Shown here in pieces: positions 48,293-59,845 of a stretch of 64,000 bases of DNA. Both the position numbers and the translations under genes were made by a program. Positions within the stretch are counted from its first letter, which is position 1. The number at the start of each line of letters is the position of its first letter. The DNA is from Mactromeris polynyma (lineage: Eukaryota > Mollusca > Bivalvia > Venerida > Mactridae). The notes under the pieces are model-generated. The model saw only the letters and a program-made list of their open reading frames with translations, made no database searches and had not been told where the DNA came from. Location: assembly GCA_032209605.1 (NCBI GenBank), contig JASFXZ010000010.1, positions 12,483,385-12,547,384 on the forward strand. The letters are read 5' to 3'.

Positions 48293-49227
48293 TAACTATT
48301 TCTACGAACAAGAACATGAATTAGGACTCAAATCGGTGCAAGTAATTTTTGTAGTAACTTGACACATTTCTGATATTAAGCAATCCTGATTAATCCTTCA
48401 CTATATAGCAAATTTTAAACGGATCAAATGTCACACTGCAGGTTAAACATCTTGTGTTTATTACGGATTGTGAATCTTTCGATGCTTTGTTTCATTAACG
48501 CATCAATTTATATTGAAATTAACTTGTTTTAATGACTGTTAATTTGCATTGAGGTTGACATTTGTCAAAAGATCACCATTCAAAAGATCTTTGATTATAG
48601 TAGAGAGTGTGATTACCGTATGTCTTCCACGTTCTGTGTCTTATTAAGATTAGATTGAATCGTCAAAATGCTAAGAGAGTGTTCTTTCATTTCCTGCACC
48701 TTGTACCTTATTACTCTGGTGACATGATGTAATCGCTAGAGATTCTTCATACAATCAACACGTTGGTAATCGCTTTTTTACAATTAGAAACGGGCTCGTG
48801 TTGTTTCAGTGTAATGATCAAATTTGGAATCATGTTTTCGCTGATGATTATTCAAAATAAGTATTCGACAGAGCATCATTTCGGTTGGTGATGGTTATCA
48901 TATTCCAGTAGGTTTGGTACGCCAAATGGGCGAGGCACACACAGCGTTGTCATGTAATGTGGGTACACAGATGTTTGTCATTGTTCACAATATATATTTC
49001 ACTAAATTCATAAATATGCTGTACTTGATTTGACACCACCCGCATTATAATAATAGTATTCTTATTTTTAAAATGGCGGTGCCCGGAAACCTCGAAAAAT
49101 AATAATTACAACCATATTTTTATTTTCAAAACGGACAATGTCTCGACACTAGCGAATAATAAAAGTTATAATAAAATAGTTAATATTTTCATATTTCGAC
49201 TTGATAATCCGAAGATTTACCTTAATA

Positions 49228-49380
49228 GGGGACAATAGGCCGAAAGGGGTGAACATAACGTTAAAATATTATATCAAGTGAAAGAAATGCACATAGGGAA
49301 AGGGGAATTAACACACAACTAAGAAATAAATCGAAATAATAACCATTTACAGCCTTGGCAATGTCAGTAAAAATAGTTAA
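49228..49380 (-). repeat. GGAGG repeat, proximal fragment
   Basis: 'ggacaataggccgaaagggg', 'gtgaaagaaatgcacatagg' and 'cagccttggcaatgtcagta' on the reverse of the consensus start. Confidence 0.7.
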
Positions 49381-49751
49381 TAATACATGTGCAATTCTAT
49401 GGAAACAAAATAATCTGCTTTAAAACAATCGAAGTTAATGTAATTACATGGACCCGCTTGTTTCTTATTGACAAAAATTGATTTGACGTTGCATTGACAA
49501 GTATTATAATGTCAATGTCCCAGTGACAGGCATTATGGTCCATTACGTGACTAATTGATCAAAGAACGGGAATAAAATAGTGAATTGATTATAAACGACC
49601 ACTCCTCTATACTCTCCCGCACCACAAAAAGCATTTGGAAATAATTAACTTGCTAAAATAAAGGACTTTGAATGAGATATGCGATATTGAAAGCAAATAT
49701 TTTACAGTAAAACATGTTATGTTGAAAATGAGCATCCGATGATGATTTTGT

Positions 49752-50005
49752 TTGAAAAAACATTCCAGAGAAAGTTGTTCGGTCGGAACTTTACGACGTT
49801 TTTCAACAATATTTCTGTTGGCCCAAACAGTATTCTTGAGTTAGCAACCAGAACTTACCAGTTCTTACACAAGCAGCGGGCATTTCCCTACATAAATCAG
49901 AGGTTTTCTTGAACAATAGCAGTGTTACAGAGAATATACTTCTCACTCGGCGTTCGAACCTAAAACCTTCAAATTGACAATCAAGTTCTCTAACTACAAA
50001 TAACC
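49752..50005 (-). mobile_element. tRNA-derived SINE, minus, at the duplication breakpoint
   Basis: The reverse strand reads the tRNA-like B box 'aggttcgaacgccgag', then 'cccgctgcttgtgtaagaac', 'ctggttgctaactcaagaat' and 'aatattgttgaaaaacgtcg', matching the SINE order. The A box is missing, so it is 5'-truncated. In duplicate copy 2 (51200-51425) the B-box part is deleted. Its 3' end lies at the tandem duplication boundary. Confidence 0.7.
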
Positions 50006-50672
50006 AGCATGATTACAACAGATAAATGTGAAACAACAGTTCTACTGCGAAATGAATGAAAAATAGGACTTGATTAGGTTGAAAATTTCCTTCATATATC
50101 TGTCATTTATTTTATAAAAACCTCTCCTACGTGTGTTTCGATTTGACTCCAGCTTATTTGCTAATTTGTAATGCATGTTTCAAGAGTACGTTACCAATAA
50201 CAGCGCTAGGTGTAGCGTACTGTTTTTTCTGAGGTTTGTCTACTTGTTAATATATACGTCACTTAAAATTGCGAAGTCACGATACTGGGAATGTCAAACT
50301 CACGACAAATGAATCTCCCACACAAAATGATGTAAGAGAATAAATAAACAAGCAAAATATCAGCCCAGCAGGCGACATGTCAAAAACAAGACTACGCTAT
50401 ACACTGACTGTGCTAAGCTAAGTACGGAGGTTAAGCCGCACTTTAAACAGAACAGTCTGAAGTAAATATAAAAGGTCTTGATTCCCGTATTTGTAAGAAT
50501 AAATGAAGATGTAGAACAGGAAATGCCACATACAAAGTTAACAGCAACCAAAACAGAAGAGGAATGAATATACATACAATACAAGTGAACAAGTACAAAC
50601 GGACAAGACACAAGAGTCTTAGACACAAACATAAATCGAACATTTAGGCAGTATAAAAGGTGGGTTGCATTT

Positions 50673-50909
50673 GAGCGCCGCTGTAGGATTCCAAACCTCT
50701 TATTTAAATGAAGCAATTTCCAGAAAACGTCACATGTGACGTCACCATATACTGACAGTAAGCAATATTCGTCCCATATGGCAATATGAATACGAAGTGA
50801 CCATATGGGATAATTATTGTTTCCTGCTTGCAAATATTGACATCACATGTTGCGTTTTTTTAAAATGACGTCACTTACAGAAGAGGTTGTAAATCCCACA
50901 GCACCGCTT
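50673..50909 (+). mobile_element. CRE-MITE, copy 5
   Basis: Ends 'gagcgccgctgtaggattcc' and 'aatcccacagcaccgctt'. Palindromes TGACGTCA lie near 50740 and 50869. It belongs to duplicate copy 1. Confidence 0.8.
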
Positions 50910-52095
50910 ATTTCTAATTTAGCAACTTCCCACGCTATGTTTATTCAAATACATAGGAGTATACAGATAGTCCCAGAAATGTTGAACATATTGACATAGT
51001 CATCAATCTTAATATATACACAAGGGTATTAACCGATCATATTCAATGATGAAATATAGCCGCTCAAGTGCTTATTCATTAAATGAATTAACAGTTACAT
51101 CAGCTTCTTACGGAGCATTTATTTTCATTAAAGTATCACAGCTATTACGTGTTTGCTTGTACTATTATACATTGAAATAAAACGAAATTCCCTTTTAATT
51201 TGAAAAAACATTCCAGAGAAAGTTGTTCGGTCGGAATTTTACGACGTTTTTCAACAATATTTCTGTTGATGTAAAGCGGCTAGATGGCCCAAACAGTGTT
51301 CTTGAGTTAGCAACCAGAACTTACCAGTTCTTACACAAGCAGCGGGCATTTCCCTACATAAATCAGAGGTTTTCTTGAACAATAGCAGTGTTAACATAAA
51401 ACCTTCAAATTGACAATCAAGTACTCTAACTACAAATAACCAGCATGATTACAAAAGATAAATGTGAAACAACAGTTCTACTGCGAAATGAATGAAAAAT
51501 AGGACTTGATTAGGTTGAAAATTGCCTTCATATATCTGTCATTTATTTTATAAAAACCTCTCCTACGTGTGTTTCGATTGACTCTAGCTTATTTGCTAAT
51601 TTGTAAGGCATGTTTCAAGAGTACGTTATCAATAACAGCGCTAGGTGTAGCGTACTGTTTTTTCTGAGGTTTGTCTACTTGTTAATATATACGTCACTTA
51701 CAATTGCGAAGTCATGATACTGGGAATGTCAAACTCACGACAAATGAATCTCCCACACAAAATGCTGTGAGAGAATAAATAAACGAGCAAAAAAATCAGC
51801 CCAGCAGGCGACATGTCAAAAACAAGACTACGCTATACACTGACTGTGCTAAGCTAAGTACGGAGGTTAAGCCGCACTTTAAACAGAACAGTCTGAAGTA
51901 TATAATAAAGGTCTTGATGCCCGTATTTGTAAGAATAAATGAAGATGTAGAACAGGAAATGCCACATACAAAGTTAACAGCAACCCTCCAAAACAGAAGA
52001 GGAATGAATATACATGAAATGAAAGTGGGACACAAGAGTCTTAGACACTAACATACATCGAACATTTAGGCAGTATAACAGGTGGGTTGCATTTG

Positions 52096-52265
52096 AGCGC
52101 CGCTGTAGGATTCCCAACCTCTTCTTTCGTACCATATGGCAATATGAAAACGAAGTGACCATATGGGGTAACTATTGTTTACTGCTTGCAAATATTGACA
52201 TCACATGTTGCGTTTGTTTTAATGACGTCACTTACAGAAGAGGTTGTAAATCCCACAGCACCGCT
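52096..52265 (+). mobile_element. CRE-MITE, copy 6, internally deleted
   Basis: It is the partner of 50673-50909 in duplicate copy 2. The left arm jumps from 'caacctcttctttcgt' to 'accatatggcaatatg', losing the left-arm palindrome. The right-arm palindrome remains near 52223. Confidence 0.8.
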
Positions 52266-52569
52266 TATTTCTAATTTAGCAACTTCCCATGCTATGTTTA
52301 TTCAAATACATAGGAGTATACAGATAGTCCCAGAAATGTTGAACATATTGACAGAGTCATCAATCTTAATATATTGTCTGTCATACACAAGGGTATTAAC
52401 AGATCATATTCAATGATGAAATATAGCCGCTCAAGTGCTTATTCATTAAATGAATTAACAGTTACATCAGCTTCTTACGGAGCATTTATTTTAATTAAAG
52501 TATCACAGCTATTACGTGTTTGCTTGTACTATTATACATTGAAATAAAACGAAATTCCCTTTTAATTTG

Positions 52570-55500
52570 GACCTGAAAATATGTTAAGTATTCTTACCCA
52601 TGACATTTAAGTAAGCGCCTATTACAATTTCATTCTGTTGAAGAAAGATTGGTTTGTTTGTGGTGGTACGCAAAGAGCGATATAAGATATTTATGACAAT
52701 TAAGTGTTAAATGTGAGCATTCTGTGACGTTGCAAGGATGAGTGAATAACATTAAACCCATTAATTAATGTTATGGTTTAAAATTCAAAAGGAAAAAACG
52801 ATTAAAGCTCCTTCAGTGTCGAAAAATACCTAAACAACGTTTCCACGGGTGAAAATCTGTTTCCCGCATTACAAAAAAGCCCTTTTTAAATGGAGAGCGT
52901 CGGGAACGATACGAGAAACATACTTGTCGCCTTATAATTTACCTTTTTACATAATTTATCTTGTAATGAATAAGATGTATTTCTTGTAGCGGCTCGGAAC
53001 ACATTTCTAGAAAGCAATACTCGGATCAGTGTTAATAATACTGACATTGCTTTTGGGCGCTTAGAAGACAATTTACCTTCGACCACTGAGGATTGTCGCA
53101 TATATTAGCCGATACTGCCTCGCGCTAATTCATTTTAGCGCGTTCATGGCTGTGAGTAGGGAAAGGTACGATAGTAATTTTCAGTTTCTATGAGTCAGCG
53201 ATTCCACGATTTATGTGCATCCTTTGACCCTTTCGCATACTTTGAATAAATAAATAAATTAAATATACTTTTGGTTAGAATTCAAATGCATCTGTCAAAT
53301 AGAGACGTTTGTTTTATATTTTAGGTATATCATTCAGTGGTATACTGCATAAAAGTATATTTTATGTCATATTTATATTGAAGACGTTGAAGTCCAGTGT
53401 CCCTCTCTCCTGTTTTGAAATAAATAACATCAATAAACAACAATGGGAGGAACAAACACAAAGCAATATGTCTTTGAAATGTCAATGAAAAATCCGATAA
53501 GAACGTAACAAGTGAATTGCCAATATATTTTGTCATTTCCGTTACCCAGTCGTACATTCCGTTACAACAAATCATTTCCGTTACACACTGCTTTTTTTTA
53601 ATTTTGTAAAAACTTCACCTGGCATGATTTATGTATCTATTTTATATTCTACACCATCTACTAATGTTCTGCAAAATTAGTTAAATTGAGACATGTTCTC
53701 TATAAATGAATTTATTGAAATACAATTAGAATGTTGTCAAAAATGTGTAGTTATGTGTTTTTATTGTTCAAGATGTATTAACCAAACTCTTAGAATCAAG
53801 TAATCACTTGATACGTTAACTTACATCAATATCAATATTATAAGTATGTTAGTGCTGACAAACAGTTTGCCAATGCCAAACACTTCAAATAAAAAGTATG
53901 GCCTATTTGAAATTTGGTAACGGAAATGGCCTTTTTATCAGAGTTCCTCTATTTAAAATGGTATAATTAGTCACTTCCAAGATTCAAATTGATGAACTTG
54001 TCATAAATTTAAATTATAGAGTGCCCTTTATAAAAAACAATGATGTTACAAAGATTAGGTTGGTTGTAATTTGTTCACATAAATTATAAATAAGTTGCAC
54101 CTAATATATAGAATGACTGCCATAAGCATAGAAATATTACGGCAGGATCAGTGTATACTTATAATTGCTTTTGTACGATGGTCTACAATCAGTAAAATTT
54201 TAAGCTTTTAAAAATCTGTAAGGCGACTTTTATGAAAACAGCTGAACAGCTATTGTTAATAAACCAACATTTTTTTAAATAAAATACCAATAAAAAGTGC
54301 AAGTTTGGTTTTCACATGTCTCGTTTACTACAATCAAAAGTCACACATTTTAGGAGCATGCCATGCGACTTGCTTAATGTTTTGTGCATAATTCCATAAA
54401 ACTTACGTTAAATTATATGCTGATTTACTCTGTTATATCTCACACGTATCTTTTCCGTGATAAAATGTTCATTATGCGAGTACGGACTAGACTTTAGTAA
54501 CAAGCCATCTAATTTGCCAACCAGTACAGATAACAGGAATAAAATCGTTTTACGAAAACATTTAGATAGCTTTGTGTAAAAACGAGAAACTCTTCGAACA
54601 GTTATTTTTATATATATTCCAAATGACTTAAACCGTGTGTCGTATGGCCAATGTTAATACCGTTCGTTTTGATTGAGAAATAGTAGGATAAATGCGAGTT
54701 TAGATGCACACTGTAGTGAAGTCAGGTTTAAACACCCGTTTAGTGTCTTGCCACAGTCCGATCTAAGGCGGTACACCTATTTTCACTAATCATTAATATA
54801 TGTGCCTCTTTTGACATTGTCATTGTTTTCACACATATTTTCATTTCTCTTTGAACTTTTCAGTTGTCGGTCTGTTTCGTTAGTGGTATTTCCTCCTTAA
54901 CCCACATATTAGTGTTAGTTTGACTCGTGCAGTCTTCATATATATGTAGGCATTGCAAGAACAATGTCAAGAATTAGGGAATGGTCTTATTTCTGGAAAT
55001 ATGTTTCGTTTCCGTATATGAAGTTAATATATTTATGTACTTATTTCTAATCCCATACATACACATTGACATCTACCTGCTGTTACGTAAGATGTTAGCT
55101 CCATAAACATGGTTTTCCGAGAATTACTATGTATGAGATATAAATAATTTAGTTGTTGGACGTTCAACTTATAACACAGCTAACGCAGAGTGATATTTCA
55201 TATAAATCATTTCTTTGTAGGTAACTTTACAGAGTTTCCTGGTGTTATATTGGCCTTTGGTAATATATTATAGTAGCAGCAACTGAAACATCTCTCCTAG
55301 TTTGATTGTTTGGGAGATGTAATAAGTACGTTCTGTACAATTTTCGGTGTTTGTTAGTGGAGTGATTTCCACCGGGTTACTTGTCAGTACGTTAGTATCA
55401 GTGTGAATAATAAGAAACATTACGTTAACTATTTTTGTCGTTCATTCCGAACAGGTTCACTGGACAGGTACTTCAAGTCACATGTTTTGTAAGTAATTAT

Positions 55501-56099
55501 ACTCACACCTGGATTGAGCACACGAACGCCCCTTTTGATAACTATGTGCTATTGCTATTTCACCAAAACCCTGTGTACCTATGCTTTGCTTGCTACGAAG
55601 AAGTTAATGAGTTGTTCCACGACAAAACTTGTATTAATAGTGACCAAAGTCCATTTTCAGGATTTTACATTGTCTTACAGATATCTTATTCTAGTTGGAT
55701 TTGATACCACAAATATTAAATTCAGACGTCTAGTTTGCTTTTCATAGCGATTCAGATGTTAGGAAGAAAATGCAAAAGTAAACTACACAATGACGTTTGG
55801 CCAGAAACGCTTTACTCAAATATAATTCTTAAAATTGCATGAAACGTATCAACTGTTTCATGTTCATGTTCAGAATAAAGCGACCAAAGTAACATCCGAG
55901 AAATCCCTCAGCTTCGCAGTCATCATTAATATTTCAATCATTATACCGGTTGATCTATATCTACATTCATTAAGCGATCTGGTGCATGCATGATGTTTTC
56001 TTTATGTAGCAATATACGAGTTCGAAAGATTTGTGGCAATCACATTTTCTTGATCATCAATCTCGCATTGACAGCTTTGCTATTTTAACGTAATATATT
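52570..56099. other. Intronic stretch, nothing firm
   Basis: The frame 55435-55704 (plus) lacks an ATG and has a perfect donor-like GTAAGT near 55489, but no coding signature I trust. Nothing else stands out in AT-rich DNA. Confidence 0.4.
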
Positions 56100-56300
56100 T
56101 ATAATATACTTTTAGTCTGTGGTCGCATTCTGTGCTTGGGCGGCCGACTGGTTGACCCACGAGAGACTACAGACCGGGTTTTTTTCAAAGTCTCCAAAGG
56201 CGGCCGAGCGCTTGTCTGTTCAGACCCCTCACATGTGCCCTCCCGGGCGGTGATGGATAAAGAAGCCGACTGTTGAGTCAAATTAAGCCAGTAATTAATG
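56100..56300. other. GC-rich patch in AT-rich DNA
   Basis: It contains 'gcttgggcggccgactggtt', 'aggcggccgagcgcttgtct' and 'gccctcccgggcggtgatgg', including two CGGCCG boxes. It differs sharply in base composition from its flanks. The minus frame over it (56099-56359) shows no known domain. It could be a piece of a GC-rich repeat or an inserted fragment. Confidence 0.4.
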
Positions 56301-56612
56301 ACATACCTAATTCTTTCGCGTAATACTGACAATGCGAATTCCGATGAATAATTCATCAAAAACTGAACATAGTCATTAAATGGAGAAATGAAGAGATGAT
56401 AGTGTCATGCTTAACGATGATGTTGATCGTTTAAACGCGTATGGCATTTTTAATGAGTTGTTACATACTTTAACATAAATGTTTCTGCGGGCATGTGGAT
56501 GCATGTCTTATTATTGCTCTTGTGAATATTGTTGTGAATATAACTCCGTATTATATTTTCTTTTTCATTTTGTATCTATAAGCGTGATTTGAGTTTTAAT
56601 TCTGCTAAAATA

Positions 56613-56912
56613 CCTAACATGGTTTTGCTATTTGCATATCAGTGTTGTGTAAACCAATCAAATCTTTCGTTAACCACCAAGGCAATTTCTCTTCAACCGA
56701 ACAACATGTGTAACCTTGACGCGGATTGCTTAATCTTTCGATAAAGGGAACGTTACCGTACCGAAATCCACCGAATTTACCGAAATCCATTTTGGATCTG
56801 GAGTGACCAGCAATCGTAGCATCTCGGCACTTTTTATGTCGCACAACAAATCTTCACCTTCAAATAGCGCCGACCATTTTTTTTTCAATATATTTCTTGT
56901 TAGTTTGGTGGT
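56613..56912 (+). repeat. CCAAT repeat, short form, well preserved
   Basis: 'aacatggttttgctatttgc', 'gtaaaccaatcaaatctttc', 'gacgcggattgcttaatctt' and 'caaatagcgccgaccatttt' in family order. Confidence 0.8.
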
Positions 56913-57684
56913 GATTTTCTTGTCTCTTGTATCCGCTTTTTTGTTTTCGCCACCACTGTTTATGCACACGTTCAAGTTTTAGTGTTCACAATTATTTCAT
57001 AATGTGTTGTTGTTTTCTTTTAGCTTGTGTAATTGCTATTTCAATGTTATTGTCACTGATGCTGATGTTGATGATTTTGTTGTTGTTGTTATTGCTGTAG
57101 ATGAGCAGCGACTCGGAGAAATAAGTAAATATACGTAAATAAAAACAAAGAACACCTTAAATTCCATAAACAACAATAAATGACATACTGCAAACAAATT
57201 AACAAAATAAACCCTTTCTAATTATCACCACTGAAGAGAGCAATGATTAGAATTCTATAAACGGAAACATTACCGATTATATTACCCTGCCATTTCACTT
57301 TTTTAAGAACCCATGAATGCATATTTTACAGTTTTCGTAATGAATGACGCTACTTTTGCTTGAGTTCGTTGTTTAGATTGTTGGAACGAAATTGAAGGTG
57401 TCGTTCACTTAACTTCACAGAATGAGTGCAAGGAATAATTGATAGCAAAAACACTCTAACAATTGCATGGATGAATTTAAGGCAATACTTATTGTGACCA
57501 GTGTTTTGAATAATTTAAAGTTTTTAAAGGCGATGTTTATTCTGGCAAATGCATCGATGAAACGATTTTAAGGCGACACTTAATTCTGACACATGAATTT
57601 CTTTGATAAAGGTAACGCTTACTCGGTCGAATGCATGAAGCGAGTGAAAGGAAGGTTAACGGAGCTTCAGGTTTTCAAAGAATC
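56913..57684. other. Intronic stretch with local repetition
   Basis: A (TTG)n tract lies at about 57078-57092. 57470-57620 has three loose copies of a motif like 'gcgatgtttattctggcaaa' / 'gcgacacttaattctgacac', each followed by ATGAA(T/C) or similar. No gene is seen. Confidence 0.4.
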
Positions 57685-57905
57685 ATGTTTTAATTCCCCC
57701 CTTGTCCCCCTAAAGTATCCTTGTTTGTTCTTTGTGGTCGGCCAGACCGTTTCTTGCGTCCCTGCTCCCATATATATTTGCCCTTGCACCTCCTCAGTGC
57801 CCGGTGTTTTATAGACTGTTGTTTTTCCGGGGTTCTGTGTGGGGAGGTGTTGTCTTGTGAATGTGGCGTTCCCTATGGCGGCTTAATCTCTCTTTCATAG
57901 CCATT
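57685..57905 (+). repeat. GGAGG repeat, distal half
   Basis: 'tttaattccccccttgtccc', 'tttgtggtcggccagaccgt', 'ggggttctgtgtggggaggt' and 'aatgtggcgttccctatggc'. The plus frame 57593-57814 overlaps it. Confidence 0.75.
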
Positions 57906-58177
57906 TCTGTTACTTGTCGGGATAATTTTGTACAGAATATGGCAGGGGTTTTATTATGTTTTGTTGTAAGAAAATCAACTACATTCCTGTTCTGTCATTA
58001 CTTCAATGAGATTAAATACGTATGCTTAAAGATATATTATGCTCATTTTTGGTTCATTTCTTTACCTAAACAAACATGAAAAATATACTTTATCTAGTTA
58101 AAACTTCAATAAATATGCATTATCACAGAATACATTTATAATGTATTTCTCTGTACGTATTTGTCGAAAAAAGACTT

Positions 58178-58447
58178 TTGCATTATCATAAAATAGTTTT
58201 TAAACAAGCGGTTGTGTTTTTACTAGTTTTGTCTGTTAGTAATACATGTATAATTAAACAAGATTGTTTTAAACGGTTATACATGGCAATGGTTCTTATT
58301 AATGATGTTTTAGAATATATAACAACAATACTGGATGAAGCCCATTCAGATGAGCCAGTTACATTTCGAAACTGTGTTAATATGAAGGCGGGTCACTTTA
58401 AAACTAGCAGAAATGTATGCGCGTCTTTGCGCACCATTATAAAATAA
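58178..58447 (+). other. Open frame with hydrophobic start and cysteines (weak candidate)
   Basis: An 89-codon frame opens with TTG, not ATG. It reads a hydrophobic stretch (AVVFLLVLSVSNTC) that looks like a signal peptide, then a region with four more or fewer spaced cysteines (CIIKQDCFKRL ... FRNC ... RNVCASL). The stop overlaps an AATAAA. An upstream exon would have to supply the start. I do not know a matching family. It lies about 0.5 kb beyond the end of receptor exon 1, on the opposite strand. Confidence 0.2.
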
Positions 58448-58959
58448 ATACAGTTTGATACATTTGGTTACTTCTGTACTGTACCGCAGTGAATAAACTA
58501 CTGACCAGTGATTACCATTGACAGGTAGTTACAAATAAATTCCTTGCAAGACACTTATTTCCTAATTAAGTCGAAAAGGAATATTCAGTTCATTAAATCA
58601 CGCGGATCATCATAGCTAATAAGCATTAATGATACAATTGGTATTAATTTAAAATTTTGTCACATGCCCTGTAAATAAATATATATATATACATATATGC
58701 TCGACAAAAATAAAAATGTACATTTACACATCGGTGTACGAGGACAAAATACGTCTGAAATAAACAACCATTCAAACGGATATTGTTATCTATATTGGTA
58801 CTGCTGATACGTCAATCCTACATTAGCTATCAATTAGTATCTGATCTGGAAATAAATTACCGATGGAAAAAAAGAGGTGCGTTTCTTGTTTTTGTTAGGT
58901 ACATAATAAACGTTGGTGTTTGCGTATGAGATACTTCTTATACTAATGCTAAACCATAC

Positions 58960-59455
58960 CTTGCGCAAATGTGTTAACTTTGCAGAAGAACTCTCCTAGT
59001 ACCCAGCCGTCCGTTAGATTATCCACCAATCGTACCCACGTACAGCATCCGGTGACCAAAAGGTCTGAAGTTGCTAAATTGACAATGAAAAAGTTCGTGG
59101 TCGTCTGCATCCGTTTGTTTCTTACAACAACAATTATAATGAGCAGATTTCCAACAATTGCCAACAGAATGATAACTGAATATAGAACAATTTTAAATGT
59201 CATTTCCCAAACTGGAACTTGTTTAAATTCTCCAAAATAGTCTGTTTGTGAATAATCAAAACCTTCATACGAAAATGAATAATTGTCCCCAAAAACATCT
59301 CCATCTGTTGCATTGATGTCCCCTTCCGCTATGAGAATGCTAGATGGGGTTCCATCCCCTAAATGCCTCAGCTGAGTCTCGTTCATCATATCGTCTGTTG
59401 GCAGGGTGGTCACGGAGAATAGAGTAGCTTTGTCAGAGAGGTTCCATGTATTCAT
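58960..59455 (-). CDS. Peptide GPCR, coding exon 1 (start, TM1, TM2, TM3 start)
   Basis: The product is a G-protein-coupled receptor of the cell surface, probably for a neuropeptide. This exon encodes residues 1-165 plus one base. Residues 1-84 are an extracellular tail without signal peptide, with N-glycosylation sites at N5, N25, N48 and N58 and an acidic tyrosine-rich patch (Y59 to Y73), as often seen where tyrosines are sulfated. TM1 has G102-N103; TM2 has L-A-T-S-D with D131. The first outer loop has W151 and a further N-L-T site at N146. C158 is the conserved TM3 disulfide cysteine. The ATG is in an A-rich context (AAAATGA), and an in-frame TAA lies 39 bases upstream, so this start is well supported. 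The donor is CAAG/GTATGG at 58959. The family group (orexin/NPFF/QRFP/SIFamide-like) is inferred from the outer loop, TM6 and TM7 sequence; the subtype is not resolved. Confidence 0.95.
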
Positions 59456-59845
59456 TTTAATTGCTGCTCTTCTAGTCCGACACTTAAACAGTTATATCCA
59501 TTTTAGTTTTTTTTAAAGTTTGGAAGAATTTACTTAATGCGAATTTTTGTTTCGTGTTTTATTTCTAAAAGCAACTAATTCGTTGAATTATTGATAAAAA
59601 TAACCATTAATATCTCAGGAAAAAAATAGTACCTATCGCTCTAATTTATTATTGATAACTTTCAAGCACCTTACTTCTACTTGAGTTGTCAGTGTCAGCC
59701 CTATGACTACAAATACGAAAATGATTTTTCCAATACGCGTGCAGTTATTGGTACGGCATCTAGTAGCTACTGTACATCCGTGATTCGTTATTATCGATAA
59801 TTGCCGAAGAACATCGAAGCGACACTGTCTTTAACCGGAAGTAAG
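59456..59845 (-). other. Region upstream of the receptor start (5' UTR or promoter)
   Basis: The sequence just before the ATG is short of recognisable promoter signals. A pyrimidine-poor AG at about 59466 could be the acceptor of a 5' UTR intron, but this is weak. No TATA box or initiator can be assigned by eye. Confidence 0.3.

Larger units (their letters stand above)
49751..52569 (+). repeat. 1.45-kb direct tandem duplication
   Basis: Copy 1 is 49751-51198 and copy 2 is 51199-52569. Both start 'tttgaaaaaacattccagag' and end 'cgaaattcccttttaattt'. They are nearly identical by eye apart from indels. Copy 2 has gained 'gatgtaaagcggctagat' near 51268, lost about 30 bp near 51393, and lost about 70 bp of the CRE-MITE left half. 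The breakpoint shares the short sequence 'tttg'. Each copy carries a SINE remnant and a CRE-MITE. Confidence 0.92.
7065..58959 (-). other. Receptor intron 1 (about 51.9 kb)
   Basis: This phase-1 intron has donor CAAG/GTATGG at 58959 and acceptor TTTTTTCTCTATTTCAG at 7065. The split Gly/Val codon joins cleanly: exon 1 ends ...F-A-Q plus G, and exon 2 supplies TT to give Val-Thr-Ala. It is dense in mobile-element fragments listed separately. I found no second gene with recognisable domains inside it, only two weak plus-strand candidates (45676 and 58178). I looked for an alternative TM3 exon closer to exon 2 and saw none. Confidence 0.88.
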
